NCBI GenBank assembly: GCA_963402885.1
Contig: OY727096.1
Coordinates: 6,510,001-6,574,000 of the forward strand
Length of the DNA: 64,000 bases
Origin: Antedon bifida
Taxonomy: Eukaryota; Echinodermata; Crinoidea; Comatulida; Antedonidae
Reading direction: 5' to 3'
The notes beneath the pieces were generated by a model, which saw nothing but the letters and a program-made list of their open reading frames with translations, had not been told where the DNA came from and searched no databases. How positions within the stretch are numbered: position 1 is the first letter of the stretch; every line of letters starts with the position of its first letter. Below are positions 55,145-64,000 of this stretch, piece after piece. A program made the position numbers and the translations under genes.

Positions 55145-56506
55145 ATGGTTAGCACTATGCCGTGTTTTAATCTGTGTCTTATTGTGATCAGTTTGATCTG
55201 TATCGGGTATGTAAATGCAAAAGAACAGCTTGTAAAGTTTGATTTTTGCTTTAAAGGCCATGTGAGAGACAGACAACCTATACACATCATACAATCACAT
55301 AAAACGTACAGCTTAAATGAGCAAGTTTTAAGCTACGTCGCTAAAGGTTATATTAAAGACCTCTCATATTTCTCCAAAAAATTGTATGTACAAAATTTTC
55401 AAGTAGATTGTCAATACTTTCTATCTTTCAATAATAACAATGATTCAGGAATATTTATATGTCAGGACGAGGATAATCACCACTTTATGATTACTTCAGG
55501 TGACGTGTATGGAAAAATAGATAGTATTTACAGTAGATGGGATATTATCTGTGAAGACTTTGTTGATAACATTATAGAGGGACAAAAAATAACAATAACA
55601 TGTAAGCTGCAATATATTTCGGTCACCAACTTTGAAACTGAAATAACAATTGGATGGATTCAAGGATCACATAACATTACACGTTCTTACTATTTGCATA
55701 ACTCGTTAACAGTGAGTGTTAATCAAAGTTTTATAGGCTTTCAATCGGGAGATGGTATATTCTTTTATTGTCTTTTATATCCCACACATGATTCCAATTT
55801 TACACAAAAAGTATGTTATGCAACAATTTTAAAGGTTTACCCACCATTAATGGTAAACAAAACGGTGTCCGACAGCGTTCGATCGGATGATATACCAACG
55901 AAATGTAACACATCACATGATATGCCTACATTGCAACAGTTCAACAAGGTAAATTACAATAAAGATTTGGTCATTATAATCCTTGCGACAACAACTGGAA
56001 TCCTGCTGCTAATTGTTCTTATTTTGTTGTTGTATGAACTTAAAAGAAAACAGTCTATCAATGATGCAGATCAACTTTCAACAAGTAAACAACCAGAGAC
56101 AGTGAAACCAAAGACAGCAGATGAATCTTGCAAGGAAAATACACATGTAAAACCACCTTCAACGAGTAGACAGACTAAAGTAGAGAGAGCCAAACAAATT
56201 GATGAGAACTTGTCAAAGTCTATGAAGAAGAGTACAAAAATGGAACAAGTTGAACATGTATACCATGACATAGGAGATTATTGTGCCCAACCTTCCACAA
56301 GTAGACACGGTGCAACAGTAAGGGCAAACCAAGCGGATAAGAAACCTAATAAGCCTATAACTAAAATGGAACATGTTGAACTATTTTCAAATGAATGTTA
56401 TGGCCGTAGTTTCAATGTAACCAATGAATCGCAAGCAAGCAAAATAAAGATATCGGACGATAGAGTGGACGACTATCTCCAGCCTATTACTACATCGCAC
56501 GTATAA
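55145..56506 (+). CDS. receptor G2: intact two-Ig receptor, short tail, PDZ-type C-terminus
   Basis: Single-exon ORF of 453 residues from ATG 55145 (MVSTMPCFNLCLIVISL signal). Domain 1: C89 and C106 (GIFICQ), with an extra Cys in FDFCF. Domain 2: C153, W171, SGDGIFFYC (C209). Domain 3 is missing with the same junction as G1 (PPLMVNKTVSDSV), so the loss predates the G1/G2 duplication. TM 275-297. Tail: VYHDIGDY (Y373), box FSNECY (414-419), DDYLQP and TTSHV. From ILKVYPPLM to the stop it is almost identical to G1, while domains 1-2 differ at many positions. Poly(A) signal 56553-56558. Confidence 0.9.
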   Translation: MVSTMPCFNLCLIVISLICIGYVNAKEQLVKFDFCFKGHVRDRQPIHIIQSHKTYSLNEQVLSYVAKGYIKDLSYFSKKLYVQNFQVDCQYFLSFNNNNDSGIFICQDEDNHHFMITSGDVYGKIDSIYSRWDIICEDFVDNIIEGQKITITCKLQYISVTNFETEITIGWIQGSHNITRSYYLHNSLTVSVNQSFIGFQSGDGIFFYCLLYPTHDSNFTQKVCYATILKVYPPLMVNKTVSDSVRSDDIPTKCNTSHDMPTLQQFNKVNYNKDLVIIILATTTGILLLIVLILLLYELKRKQSINDADQLSTSKQPETVKPKTADESCKENTHVKPPSTSRQTKVERAKQIDENLSKSMKKSTKMEQVEHVYHDIGDYCAQPSTSRHGATVRANQADKKPNKPITKMEHVELFSNECYGRSFNVTNESQASKIKISDDRVDDYLQPITTSHV

Positions 56507-57973
56507 TAGCAGTGTAACATATTACCGCTAACATTGGATATGGTTGCTTAAAAATAAAGTAACATGCAGAACATAATGATAATAAACTCATAGCTAGAAT
56601 GTAGTACTTAAAAAACAGATGGGCGAAATAACAGTTAATAATTAGTAGGCCTACATAATAAAGTATGTTGATATCTTTACTGCAGTTCAAATATCCTTGT
56701 TAAACTAAAGAAATACTATAAAGGTATTTTTGCTTAATATTTACATGCATCTTACTATAATGAAATCTTCTCGAAAATGCTGTTCTCAAATTGACTGACA
56801 TGTTTACAAGTACATTATAATTATTTTTTTTTTCGTGTCTTGTAGGCCTACCTAGGCATTCCCAGTTCGTTTCTATTCTAGATCAGAATCCTTTAATTAG
56901 TACCGTACTTTATCCCTAGTCTATGTTCTAGACTGCATTTTAACATAAAATTTGAAAAAAAGATAAATATTTTGGCCCACATGGCGTTTCATACGATAAT
57001 ACCCGAGCTGTACATTTTTCAGACAACAATCGAAACGTCGACTGGTGAACTAACATAAAAAGGACAAATTAAATACAGACTTGGGACAAGTCTATAAACT
57101 GTTGAAAATTGGACTATTAACATATCAATGGATCTAACTTATTCAATATATTTTCAATTATTGAAAAACGCATATTACAAAACGGTATTGTATATAATAG
57201 ATTAATAAACTAATTATCAGTATAGTAGTATTATTGACTATATTTGATTTTGATACAATTATCCAAGGAAATTATTTCTGAATAAAAGTTTAAACAAACA
57301 CAAGAATCTAGAGTTATCTTACAATAAAAACAATGATAAAGGAAATGGATGATGGTAATTATAACGTTTATAACTTCTAGTAGGCCTACTTTCGTACATA
57401 TCAGTGCTTTATTTGTCATATACGGAAGAACATATTGGGTTACATAAAAAACTAAAAATAGTCTCTGAATTATAAACTGCATGTAAAAATGTATTTTATG
57501 CCTACCTGAAATAAATACTTCGTATTTAATTTAGGTAGCCTTTGAATTAGGTTTCCTTAGATAATAATAACTTAAATGAAGTATTAATATTAATAGAGAC
57601 ATAAAAAAGACCTCGAAGCTATAAAAATTATTCTGAATAAGTCATCTTTATGATATAAATGGTTTAATATTCAACTCCACTTTAAACTGTTTTATTTTAA
57701 ATTCCTACTTATGACATTAGATGATCACAGTGAACTTTAGAACAGCTTTAAACGCCATGTGCGGGCAAAAATGTCTATTGATCATACATTCCAATAATTA
57801 TCGATCTATAGTTTCCCCTATGTTTCATAATTTTTTGGAATTTTATTTGTTACGCGAGCTTGTTGAAAATAATCAGTTGGTGGATAGTTCAAATTACACA
57901 GTAAAATCTCTATTCTTTTGTACACAAATGTAAATAAAGAGGCATGTTTAAAAAAACAAGGCCAACAGCCATT
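56507..57973. other. 3' flank of G2
   Basis: Homologous to the F and G1 flanks to about 57720, but lacking a block of several hundred bases (corresponding to about 48920-49400) present there. The motif at 57416-57446 recurs. No gene. Confidence 0.65.
56553..56558 (+). terminator. poly(A) signal of receptor G2
   Basis: AATAAA 47 bp past the stop, conserved with F and G1. Confidence 0.6.
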
Positions 57974-58175
<202 letters not shown>

Positions 58176-58929
58176 CGGTGTGGTATAAAATGAGATGAGA
58201 TGAGATGACTAAATATGCCTATAGGTAATAGGTAAATTTTTATAATTTTACGTTTCTAGTATTTTTATTCAACTTCAGAGTTTAATTTTCATGCCATAGG
58301 AAAAACCACCGTATACCCATCATCTTTTTTCACCTTCTAATTTATACTACCTAACTACTGAAAAAAAGTCTTCCTCGTTTTTATAACAGAATTTTGCCAA
58401 ATTTTATATTTGACCATTTTAAGGGAAATTAATGTTTTTTCGTCTTGATTTCTATTACAAATATTTGATTTATGTACAATTAACCAGATATTATATTTAA
58501 AATTCATGCCTGTACCTGAGCTTTAAAAGTAAAAAATAACATGTTCTTACTAAGCTCCGTGTAAATATCGTACCCGTGCAGACATTTTATTAAACAAAAA
58601 AAAAAAGATTTTTTCTTATCAAAACCTTAATACGGACAGTAAAATAGAAATATTACCTTACAAAAAAACACATGTATTAAAGAAAAGGATGGTAATAATC
58701 AAAAATTGATGATTGCCCCATGACCAATTAGTCATACGGAAGACTGAACATATTGGGTTAGAGACAGGGAAATAATGTGTAACATTGGAAGTAGGAAGGA
58801 AACTGCATGTAAGCGGATATGTAGATCGATTGTAGACTTTGTACATATAACATTACACCATACCATATTTGAATATCATTCAATTTTTTCTACCAACACT
58901 TATTGGCAAAAATCAAGGCATTTCTTGTG
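58176..58929. other. flank before relic H
   Basis: Contains the recurring motif at 58731-58760 (gtcatacggaagactgaaca, tattgggtta), as in front of the intact genes. No coding sequence recognised. Confidence 0.5.
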
Positions 58930-59625
58930 TTTAACATATTGTGTATTTTGTTGGAGTTGATCAAGACTTATTGGACATTAATTGGAAACATTGCTAGTAG
59001 GCAAGTTGCTGATTGAGTAATAGAAATTAGCATACTTTAGATTCAGTAAAATTCCAAGTAGGCCAAGTGCCAACAAAAATTAACTCTGCGGTAACCAGCA
59101 ATTATCGAACCTATACTGTACCAACAAAATGTATCTCATCAAACGATGTATCTCAACAGCTGAATCAAGATCTAAAAGATCATAAGCATCATAATACTTG
59201 GAATCCTGTTGCTAGTTGTTATTATTGTATTGCTGTATGTACTGACAAGATTCCACGTTTATAAGTCAAAAACTGAAATGAAAAATGACAAAACAGACGA
59301 ACAACGAAAAGACGGCATTAAGGATGAAGATCAGCCTTCCACAAGAATACAGATAGATACATTGGGCGCAAAGCAAGCAGATAAGGAACCTCTCTCACAG
59401 AAAGTAGGCCTAAATAGTAAACACACATATCAAACAGAACATGTTGAGCTATTTACAAATGATTGCTACAGTGGCTTCAATGTGAGCAATGAATCCGAAC
59501 AAAATGAAAAGGAGTATGCCTACGTGCAACCCATCGGACCACCGCAGATGATAGATAGTAATAGAATATATAGACCTGCAGATGAAAATGATGATGTTTA
59601 TGAGTATGTAAGTAACCATGATTAA
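58930..59625 (+). pseudogene. receptor copy H: degenerate Ig domain, stalk, frameshifted TM, short tail
   Basis: tttgttggagttgatcaaga then ttggacattaattggaaac is the remains of domain 3. The stalk continues to about 59180, where one extra base shifts the frame just before the TM (ATILVLLYVLT-type helix read from 59209). The tail has the box FTNDCYS and a VYEYVSN end, most like copy B. Broken 5' half and frameshift make it a relic. Confidence 0.75.
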
Positions 59626-60034
59626 CAATTATGATTCTATGGATTACTGTATATAGGGATTTTGTAAAAAATAGCAAATTTCGATAATTTTATTTTGTTA
59701 TAATTTCTTTATTATTATTATTATAATTCTTGCATCTAATTTACATGCGCATTATAACAATATTATTGTCAAAGACCCTTTTATTAGGAATAAAATAAAT
59801 AAATATCTGTTCACATAACTGGTTACCATATCATGATGTGGCATGCGTAGAATCACATTATATGGTCTGCGCAAATTATCTAATTACAGTAAAAACATTT
59901 TGGAAATTTTTCCAAAAACATCCCTGTACTAGACCTACAGTAGTGGGAAATTATCACAAGATGTTCACATTTCAACTTTGTTGTTGTTGTTTGACATAAT
60001 TGGTTAATATTATACAAATAATGAATGTTTATGA
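59626..60034. other. intergenic DNA after the receptor cluster
   Basis: 59835-59945 is a single diverged unit of the 155-bp satellite (gcgtagaatcacattatatg gtctgcgca; atccctgtactag). Nothing else seen. Confidence 0.5.
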
Positions 60035-60128
60035 GTGTAATGGTACAAATAATGGCATGAGGTGAATGATGAAAGGTTATATATAACCTTTCATCATTCA
60101 CCAATTGCCATTATTTGTACCATTACAC
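60035..60128. repeat. 94-bp near-perfect palindrome
   Basis: gtgtaatggtacaaataatg and tgaatgatgaaaggttatat are mirrored by atataacctttcatcattca and cattatttgtaccattacac around a centre at about 60081, with only a six-base mismatch per arm. Probably a foldback or MITE. Confidence 0.93.
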
Positions 60129-60629
60129 GAATAACATCTAAATGGATTCCTGTCATTTGAATCAAATAAAAGGTAGGCCTAGTTTATGCCTGCATTTGAT
60201 TCACATTGATTAAAACAGTAACATTTGGTTTTTAATAATTATATTAAATTATTATTTATATGGATTTTATAAAAGCACCTACTGTTCTAAATTGGTACAT
60301 AGTATTATTATATCTCTCCGAAAATGTACTTCCATCGCCAAACCAGTCATACAATATTAACATTCGCCACGAATGTACAAAATAGGTGGCGCTGTTGTAT
60401 TTCAAAAGCAAAAGAATAAAAAAAGAAATTTACAAACGTACGTACACCAAAAAAAAGTACTATTAAACGATCGTTTAATAGTGCGTACTATTGCACGCCA
60501 TATGACCCACAATCGTCCAATCAAATGACAGGAATTTATTTAGGTGTTATAAAACATTATTCATTTAAAAATCCTTTACTAAATGTTCACAAAATGTCCA
60601 AATTCAACTAATTCAATTAACGACAACTT
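60129..60629. other. intergenic DNA, nothing recognised
   Basis: AT-rich. A short palindrome aaacgatcgttt lies near 60466. No coding sequence. Confidence 0.45.
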
Positions 60630-61605
60630 TCCTAATTTCGATGCTTTTATTTTTGGACATAATGAAATGCGCAGAATCACATAATGTGGTCTACCTCAAC
60701 ATATTTTAAAAAGTCAATATTCTGGTCATTTTTCGGGAAAAAAAAATCCTGAAATATAATAAAACGAAATTAACGAAAAAATGTAAAATTTCGACCCATA
60801 TTTTTTTATATAATCGCATGCGCAGAATCACATAATGTGGTCTGCGCATGTTATCTCAACTTATTCGAGTCGATATTTTGGCAACTTTTAGAAAAAAATC
60901 CCTGTACTATAGTACAGGGAAAGTAACGATAAATAGCCAAATTTTGACCCTTTTGGATTACTGACTTACTGGAATGCGCAGAATCACATTATTTCGTCTG
61001 CGCATGTTACTTCAACTTATTTTAAAAAGTCGATATTTTGGCAACTTTTAGAAAAAATCCCTGTACTGTAGTACAGAGAAATTAACGAGAAATAGCCACA
61101 TTTCGACCCTTTTGTTTATTGACTTACTGGAATGCGCAGAATCACATAATGTGGTCTGCGCATGTTACCTCAACTTATTTTAAAAAGTCGATATTTTGGC
61201 AACTTTTAGAAAAAAATCCCTGTACTATAGTACAGGAAAATCAACGAAAAATAGACAAATTGCGACCCTTTTGTTTATTGACTTATTGGAATGCGCAGAA
61301 TCACGTAATATCGTTTGCGCAAGTTACCTCAACTTATTTCAAAAAGTAGATATTTTGGCAATTTTTAGAAAAAATCCCTGTACTGTAGTACAGAGAAATT
61401 AACGAAAAATAGCCAAATTTCGACCCTTTTGTTTATTGACTTACTGGAATGCGCAGAATCACACATAATGTGGTCTGCGCATGTTACCTCGATATTTTGG
61501 CCATTTTTCGAAAAAGTCCCTGTACTGTAGTACAGGGAATTTACGAGAAATAGCCAAATGTCATTACTATATTATAATCATGTGACATGCGCAGAATAGC
61601 ATAAT
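60630..61605. repeat. ~155-bp tandem satellite, about six copies
   Basis: Units start at aatgcgcagaatcacataat (near 60665, 60817, 60973, 61130, 61290, 61448) and contain gtggtctgcgcatgttacct, aaaaagtcgatattttggca and the palindrome ccctgtactgtagtacaggg. Spacing 150-159 bp. A lone unit sits 800 bp upstream. Confidence 0.92.
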
Positions 61606-62510
61606 AACTTGCATAAATGCGAGATTACAGTACATTATACAATTAATTACTCTAGTCATATACATTACATAAAAAATATTTTAATGTTAACACAACATTT
61701 AATTTGTAATTTTCATGTAAAATAAATTAAAACATCATTTGGAGATGAGATATACACACTGTACTCTTACGGACTATAATCATAAAACGATCGTTGCTAG
61801 GCCTAACAAGAAGTGAAACCCTGATTTCTACAAATCTGACAACTCTTCAGAATGTTGAAAGCCCTCACAAAATCAGAATTTATTTTCTGTTTAAATGGTT
61901 ACATTCTGAGACAAGTAGTCATTTCAGGCAAGCGATTGTACTATGTTTTATAGAAAATATACTGACAACATAATTTATATTAGTTAAAACTGAGTTTGCT
62001 ACTAAATGGATCCCCAGGGATCCTTTAATGTGGTACAGTGGAACAGCACTAGTTGTTAAATGCCTAGACAAGTGTATATACAGTACAGTACACTGAATTT
62101 GACATGCATGCATTTCTAAAATAATGCAAAAAAATGTATATTAAACCTTAAATAAAACCATTTAAATTCATATAATAGAACAAACCTGCGAAAGGCAAGT
62201 TATTTCCATACATCTATCTTCAGTCTGTAAGTACAGAATATATACATATACATATATATACTTTAATTTCAAATTTTATATATATACTTCATATATAAAT
62301 AAACAGAAAATAGAACCATTACAATAATGAAATAAGTCACATTCGGTTTAAAAGTATCTCAGCACACTATTGATTTACCATAAATGACTAGATTTGTGTT
62401 GCAGTGCTATATAGAAAAACAATGTCCATAACACTGTTATTGCCTACAGTACTTCTCTGATCATTTGTGGTACTAATATACACAGACACTTACACCAATT
62501 ACAGTAGAAC
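61606..62510. other. intergenic DNA, nothing recognised
   Basis: AT-rich with a TA-rich run at about 62240-62310. No coding sequence. Confidence 0.5.
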
Positions 62511-62800
62511 ATTGTTTCTCCCTCCCCCATTTTAATAGTGTTTCCTCCTCCTCCATTTTAATAGAGTGTTTCTCCCTCCCCCATTTTAATAGAGTGTTTC
62601 TCCCTCCTCCATTTTAATAGAGTGTTTCTCCCCCCCCCCCCATTTCCATTTTAAAAGAGTGTTTCTCCCCCCCCCCCCACCCATTTTAATAGAGTGTTTC
62701 TCCCTCCCTCATTTTAATAGAGTGTTTCTCCTCCCCCATTTTAATAGAGTGTTTCTCCCTCCCCCATTTTAATAGAGTGTTTCTCCCTCCCCCATTTTAT
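62511..62800. repeat. 28-bp pyrimidine-rich minisatellite, about ten copies
   Basis: Unit gtttctccctcccccatttt aatagagt, with C-run length variants (up to ccccccccccc). Lies downstream of the minus-strand gene, possibly in its 3' UTR. Confidence 0.93.
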
Positions 62801-63052
62801 TAAGGGTGTTCCATGATGGCTGTAGTGTCCCTAGTCCATATCATGGTGTCCTCTGAATTAGAGTTGGTCATTGTCTTAAAACCTATATTTCCCATTGTCC
62901 GTTTCATGGGAAAGTGTCCTCTTCATAGGGGGTGTACCCAAATAAAGGTGACCAAAAGGTTCTATTGTAATAGCAAATGTAGGCATGATCATGATTTAAA
63001 AAAAGTTAAAAATTAAAAATTACTGAATGGTTCTATACGAAGGTACGATTGC

Positions 63053-63985
63053 TCATTTGTAATGCGGACGACCTCGCTGACCCCTATAACCCTGTCCTCT
63101 ATATGAATCTTGCCACTGATCTCGTCTGTAATCACGATCTCTCGCATATGGTTCCTCTCTGAACTGACGTCGATGCGAAGAAGGATGGTGGTCCGGGTAT
63201 CTTTGGTGAGAAGGTTGATAGGGAGCATTTTCTGCGTAGTTACCCTGTGAATATCTATTGGCATCTCTTGGATCTTGGTTCGATTGGGCTGGAGATGACC
63301 TCTGGGCTGGCAGTCTTGGGGAAGACACCGGAGATGGCGTGTACTTGTGCGTGTTTTCAACATATTCTAGATTACGATCTTTGTATGGTCCTTTACCAAC
63401 TTGATACTCTGGCGTGTAACTGTACTTGGGTTGAGTTACAGTGGAATCTGGGGATGCCTGCATTACCGTCTTGGCATCACTAGAAGATGGAGTCATATGT
63501 GAAGGAGTAACTGCCGTAGGGTCATACGCTTCGTCTTCGGTAGCTTCAGACACCGTATTATTTATCTTTGATTGTAAAGACTCGATCTGCTTATCCAGAA
63601 GAGCTTTCTTTGCATCCTCAACCTGTTTAGTTAACATTATTAAAAGCTGCTGTTGTTCAGTCATTGTGGAATCAGAGTCAAATGTCTTTAACAAATTTGA
63701 TTTCACTTCCGATGGCACGTCATCTACAGCGCCAATTTGCGGTATGGTTTGCGAAACGTTCTGAAGGAGCGAGGTCAGTTTACCTGCATCGACCTTTCCA
63801 CTTGTCGATGCTTCAGGAACTGTTTTAGAAACCGGTTGAGGAATGTCATCAAGTACGTCTGAAGGATCGTACGGTGCCTCTCGTTCCTCTTGCGACGGTG
63901 AATAAGCTTCCATGACATCCTCAAGAAGTTTGGACCGATCTGCGCAGGTATACTCTGCAACGATGGGATCTTCCATTTGCTTGCC
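63053..63985 (-). CDS. 3'-terminal coding exon of an unidentified gene, low-complexity C-terminus
   Basis: On the minus strand a good acceptor (tttcatacag) at 63986-63987 precedes an open frame (GKQMEDPIVAEYT...) that runs 310 codons to TGA at 63053. The upstream part of the gene is past the right edge, so the internal Met is not the start. Acidic and Pro/Ser-rich: PYDPSDVLDDIP and AYDPTAV, then a helical Q/L/K segment (EQQQLLIMLTKQVEDAKKAL), then a Tyr/Pro/Gln region ending in an RG/RD-rich tail (RDRDYRRDQ, YRGQGYRGQRGR). YDP-type motifs plus an RG-rich end recall C-termini of nuclear RNA/transcription proteins of the PHF3/DIDO type, but this is only an impression. No folded domain is visible. 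Confidence 0.75.
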   Translation of the reverse strand, partial: GKQMEDPIVAEYTCADRSKLLEDVMEAYSPSQEEREAPYDPSDVLDDIPQPVSKTVPEASTSGKVDAGKLTSLLQNVSQTIPQIGAVDDVPSEVKSNLLKTFDSDSTMTEQQQLLIMLTKQVEDAKKALLDKQIESLQSKINNTVSEATEDEAYDPTAVTPSHMTPSSSDAKTVMQASPDSTVTQPKYSYTPEYQVGKGPYKDRNLEYVENTHKYTPSPVSSPRLPAQRSSPAQSNQDPRDANRYSQGNYAENAPYQPSHQRYPDHHPSSHRRQFREEPYARDRDYRRDQWQDSYRGQGYRGQRGRPHYK

Positions 63986-64000
63986 CTGTATGAAATAATC

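Overview
The window is AT-rich eukaryotic DNA with spliced genes, many short interspersed elements, MITE-like inverted-repeat elements and minisatellites. A marine invertebrate deuterostome, most likely an echinoderm, fits best: a QPD-type C-type lectin, tRNA/5S-derived SINEs, a chromodomain-less Gypsy element with a Leu-tRNA-type primer site, and a very high density of the palindrome AGGCCTA. The taxon is an inference. I could not run any search.

Layout. (1) 1-14560 (+): the 3' two thirds of a glyoxalase II-like metallo-beta-lactamase-fold hydrolase of the PNKD/HAGHL type, seven exons with consistent splice phases. Its introns hold minisatellites, several MITE families, a chimeric 5S-tRNA SINE and a LINE 3' remnant. 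(2) 14561-20800: mostly non-coding, with MITEs and one orphan hydrophobic exon. (3) 20820-59630 (+): a tandem cluster of at least twelve copies of one receptor family that I cannot match to a named family. Four copies are intact, each a single uninterrupted ORF: 35250-37661, 41826-43436, 46421-47812 and 55145-56506. The rest are broken or partial. A small secreted C-type lectin gene (28180-28845) sits inside the cluster between two copies of a duplicated receptor fragment. (4) 49767-54442: a full-length Gypsy/Ty3-type LTR retrotransposon (minus strand) with LTRs identical by eye and a 5-bp target duplication, inserted between two receptor genes. (5) 59630-62800: a long palindrome, a ~155-bp tandem satellite and a 28-bp minisatellite. 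(6) 63053-63985 (minus): the 3'-terminal coding exon of a gene that continues past the right edge.

The receptor family is the main result. Each full member has a signal peptide, two or three Ig-like domains, a stalk, one transmembrane helix and a cytoplasmic tail. Long tails are built from ~40-45 residue modules, each centred on an acidic-x-Y-Y-x-I/V or D-V-Y-T-S-I core resembling half an ITAM (hemITAM-like). Nearly all tails carry an F-x-N-x-x-Y box of the PTB-domain/endocytic type, and three end in a class I PDZ-type terminus (SHV). Stalk repeats vary from 1 to 3 and tail modules from about 1 to 9 between paralogues; in some paralogues the module tyrosine is replaced by phenylalanine. Two neighbouring genes have near-identical tails and non-coding flanks but visibly divergent ectodomains. 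This looks like a lineage-specific, fast-evolving family of cell-surface immune or allorecognition-type receptors. Function is inferred from architecture only.

The units carry private insertions (a SINE in one; a MITE and the Gypsy element in another) with the matching empty sites readable in sister units, so the duplication history can be ordered from the sequence itself.
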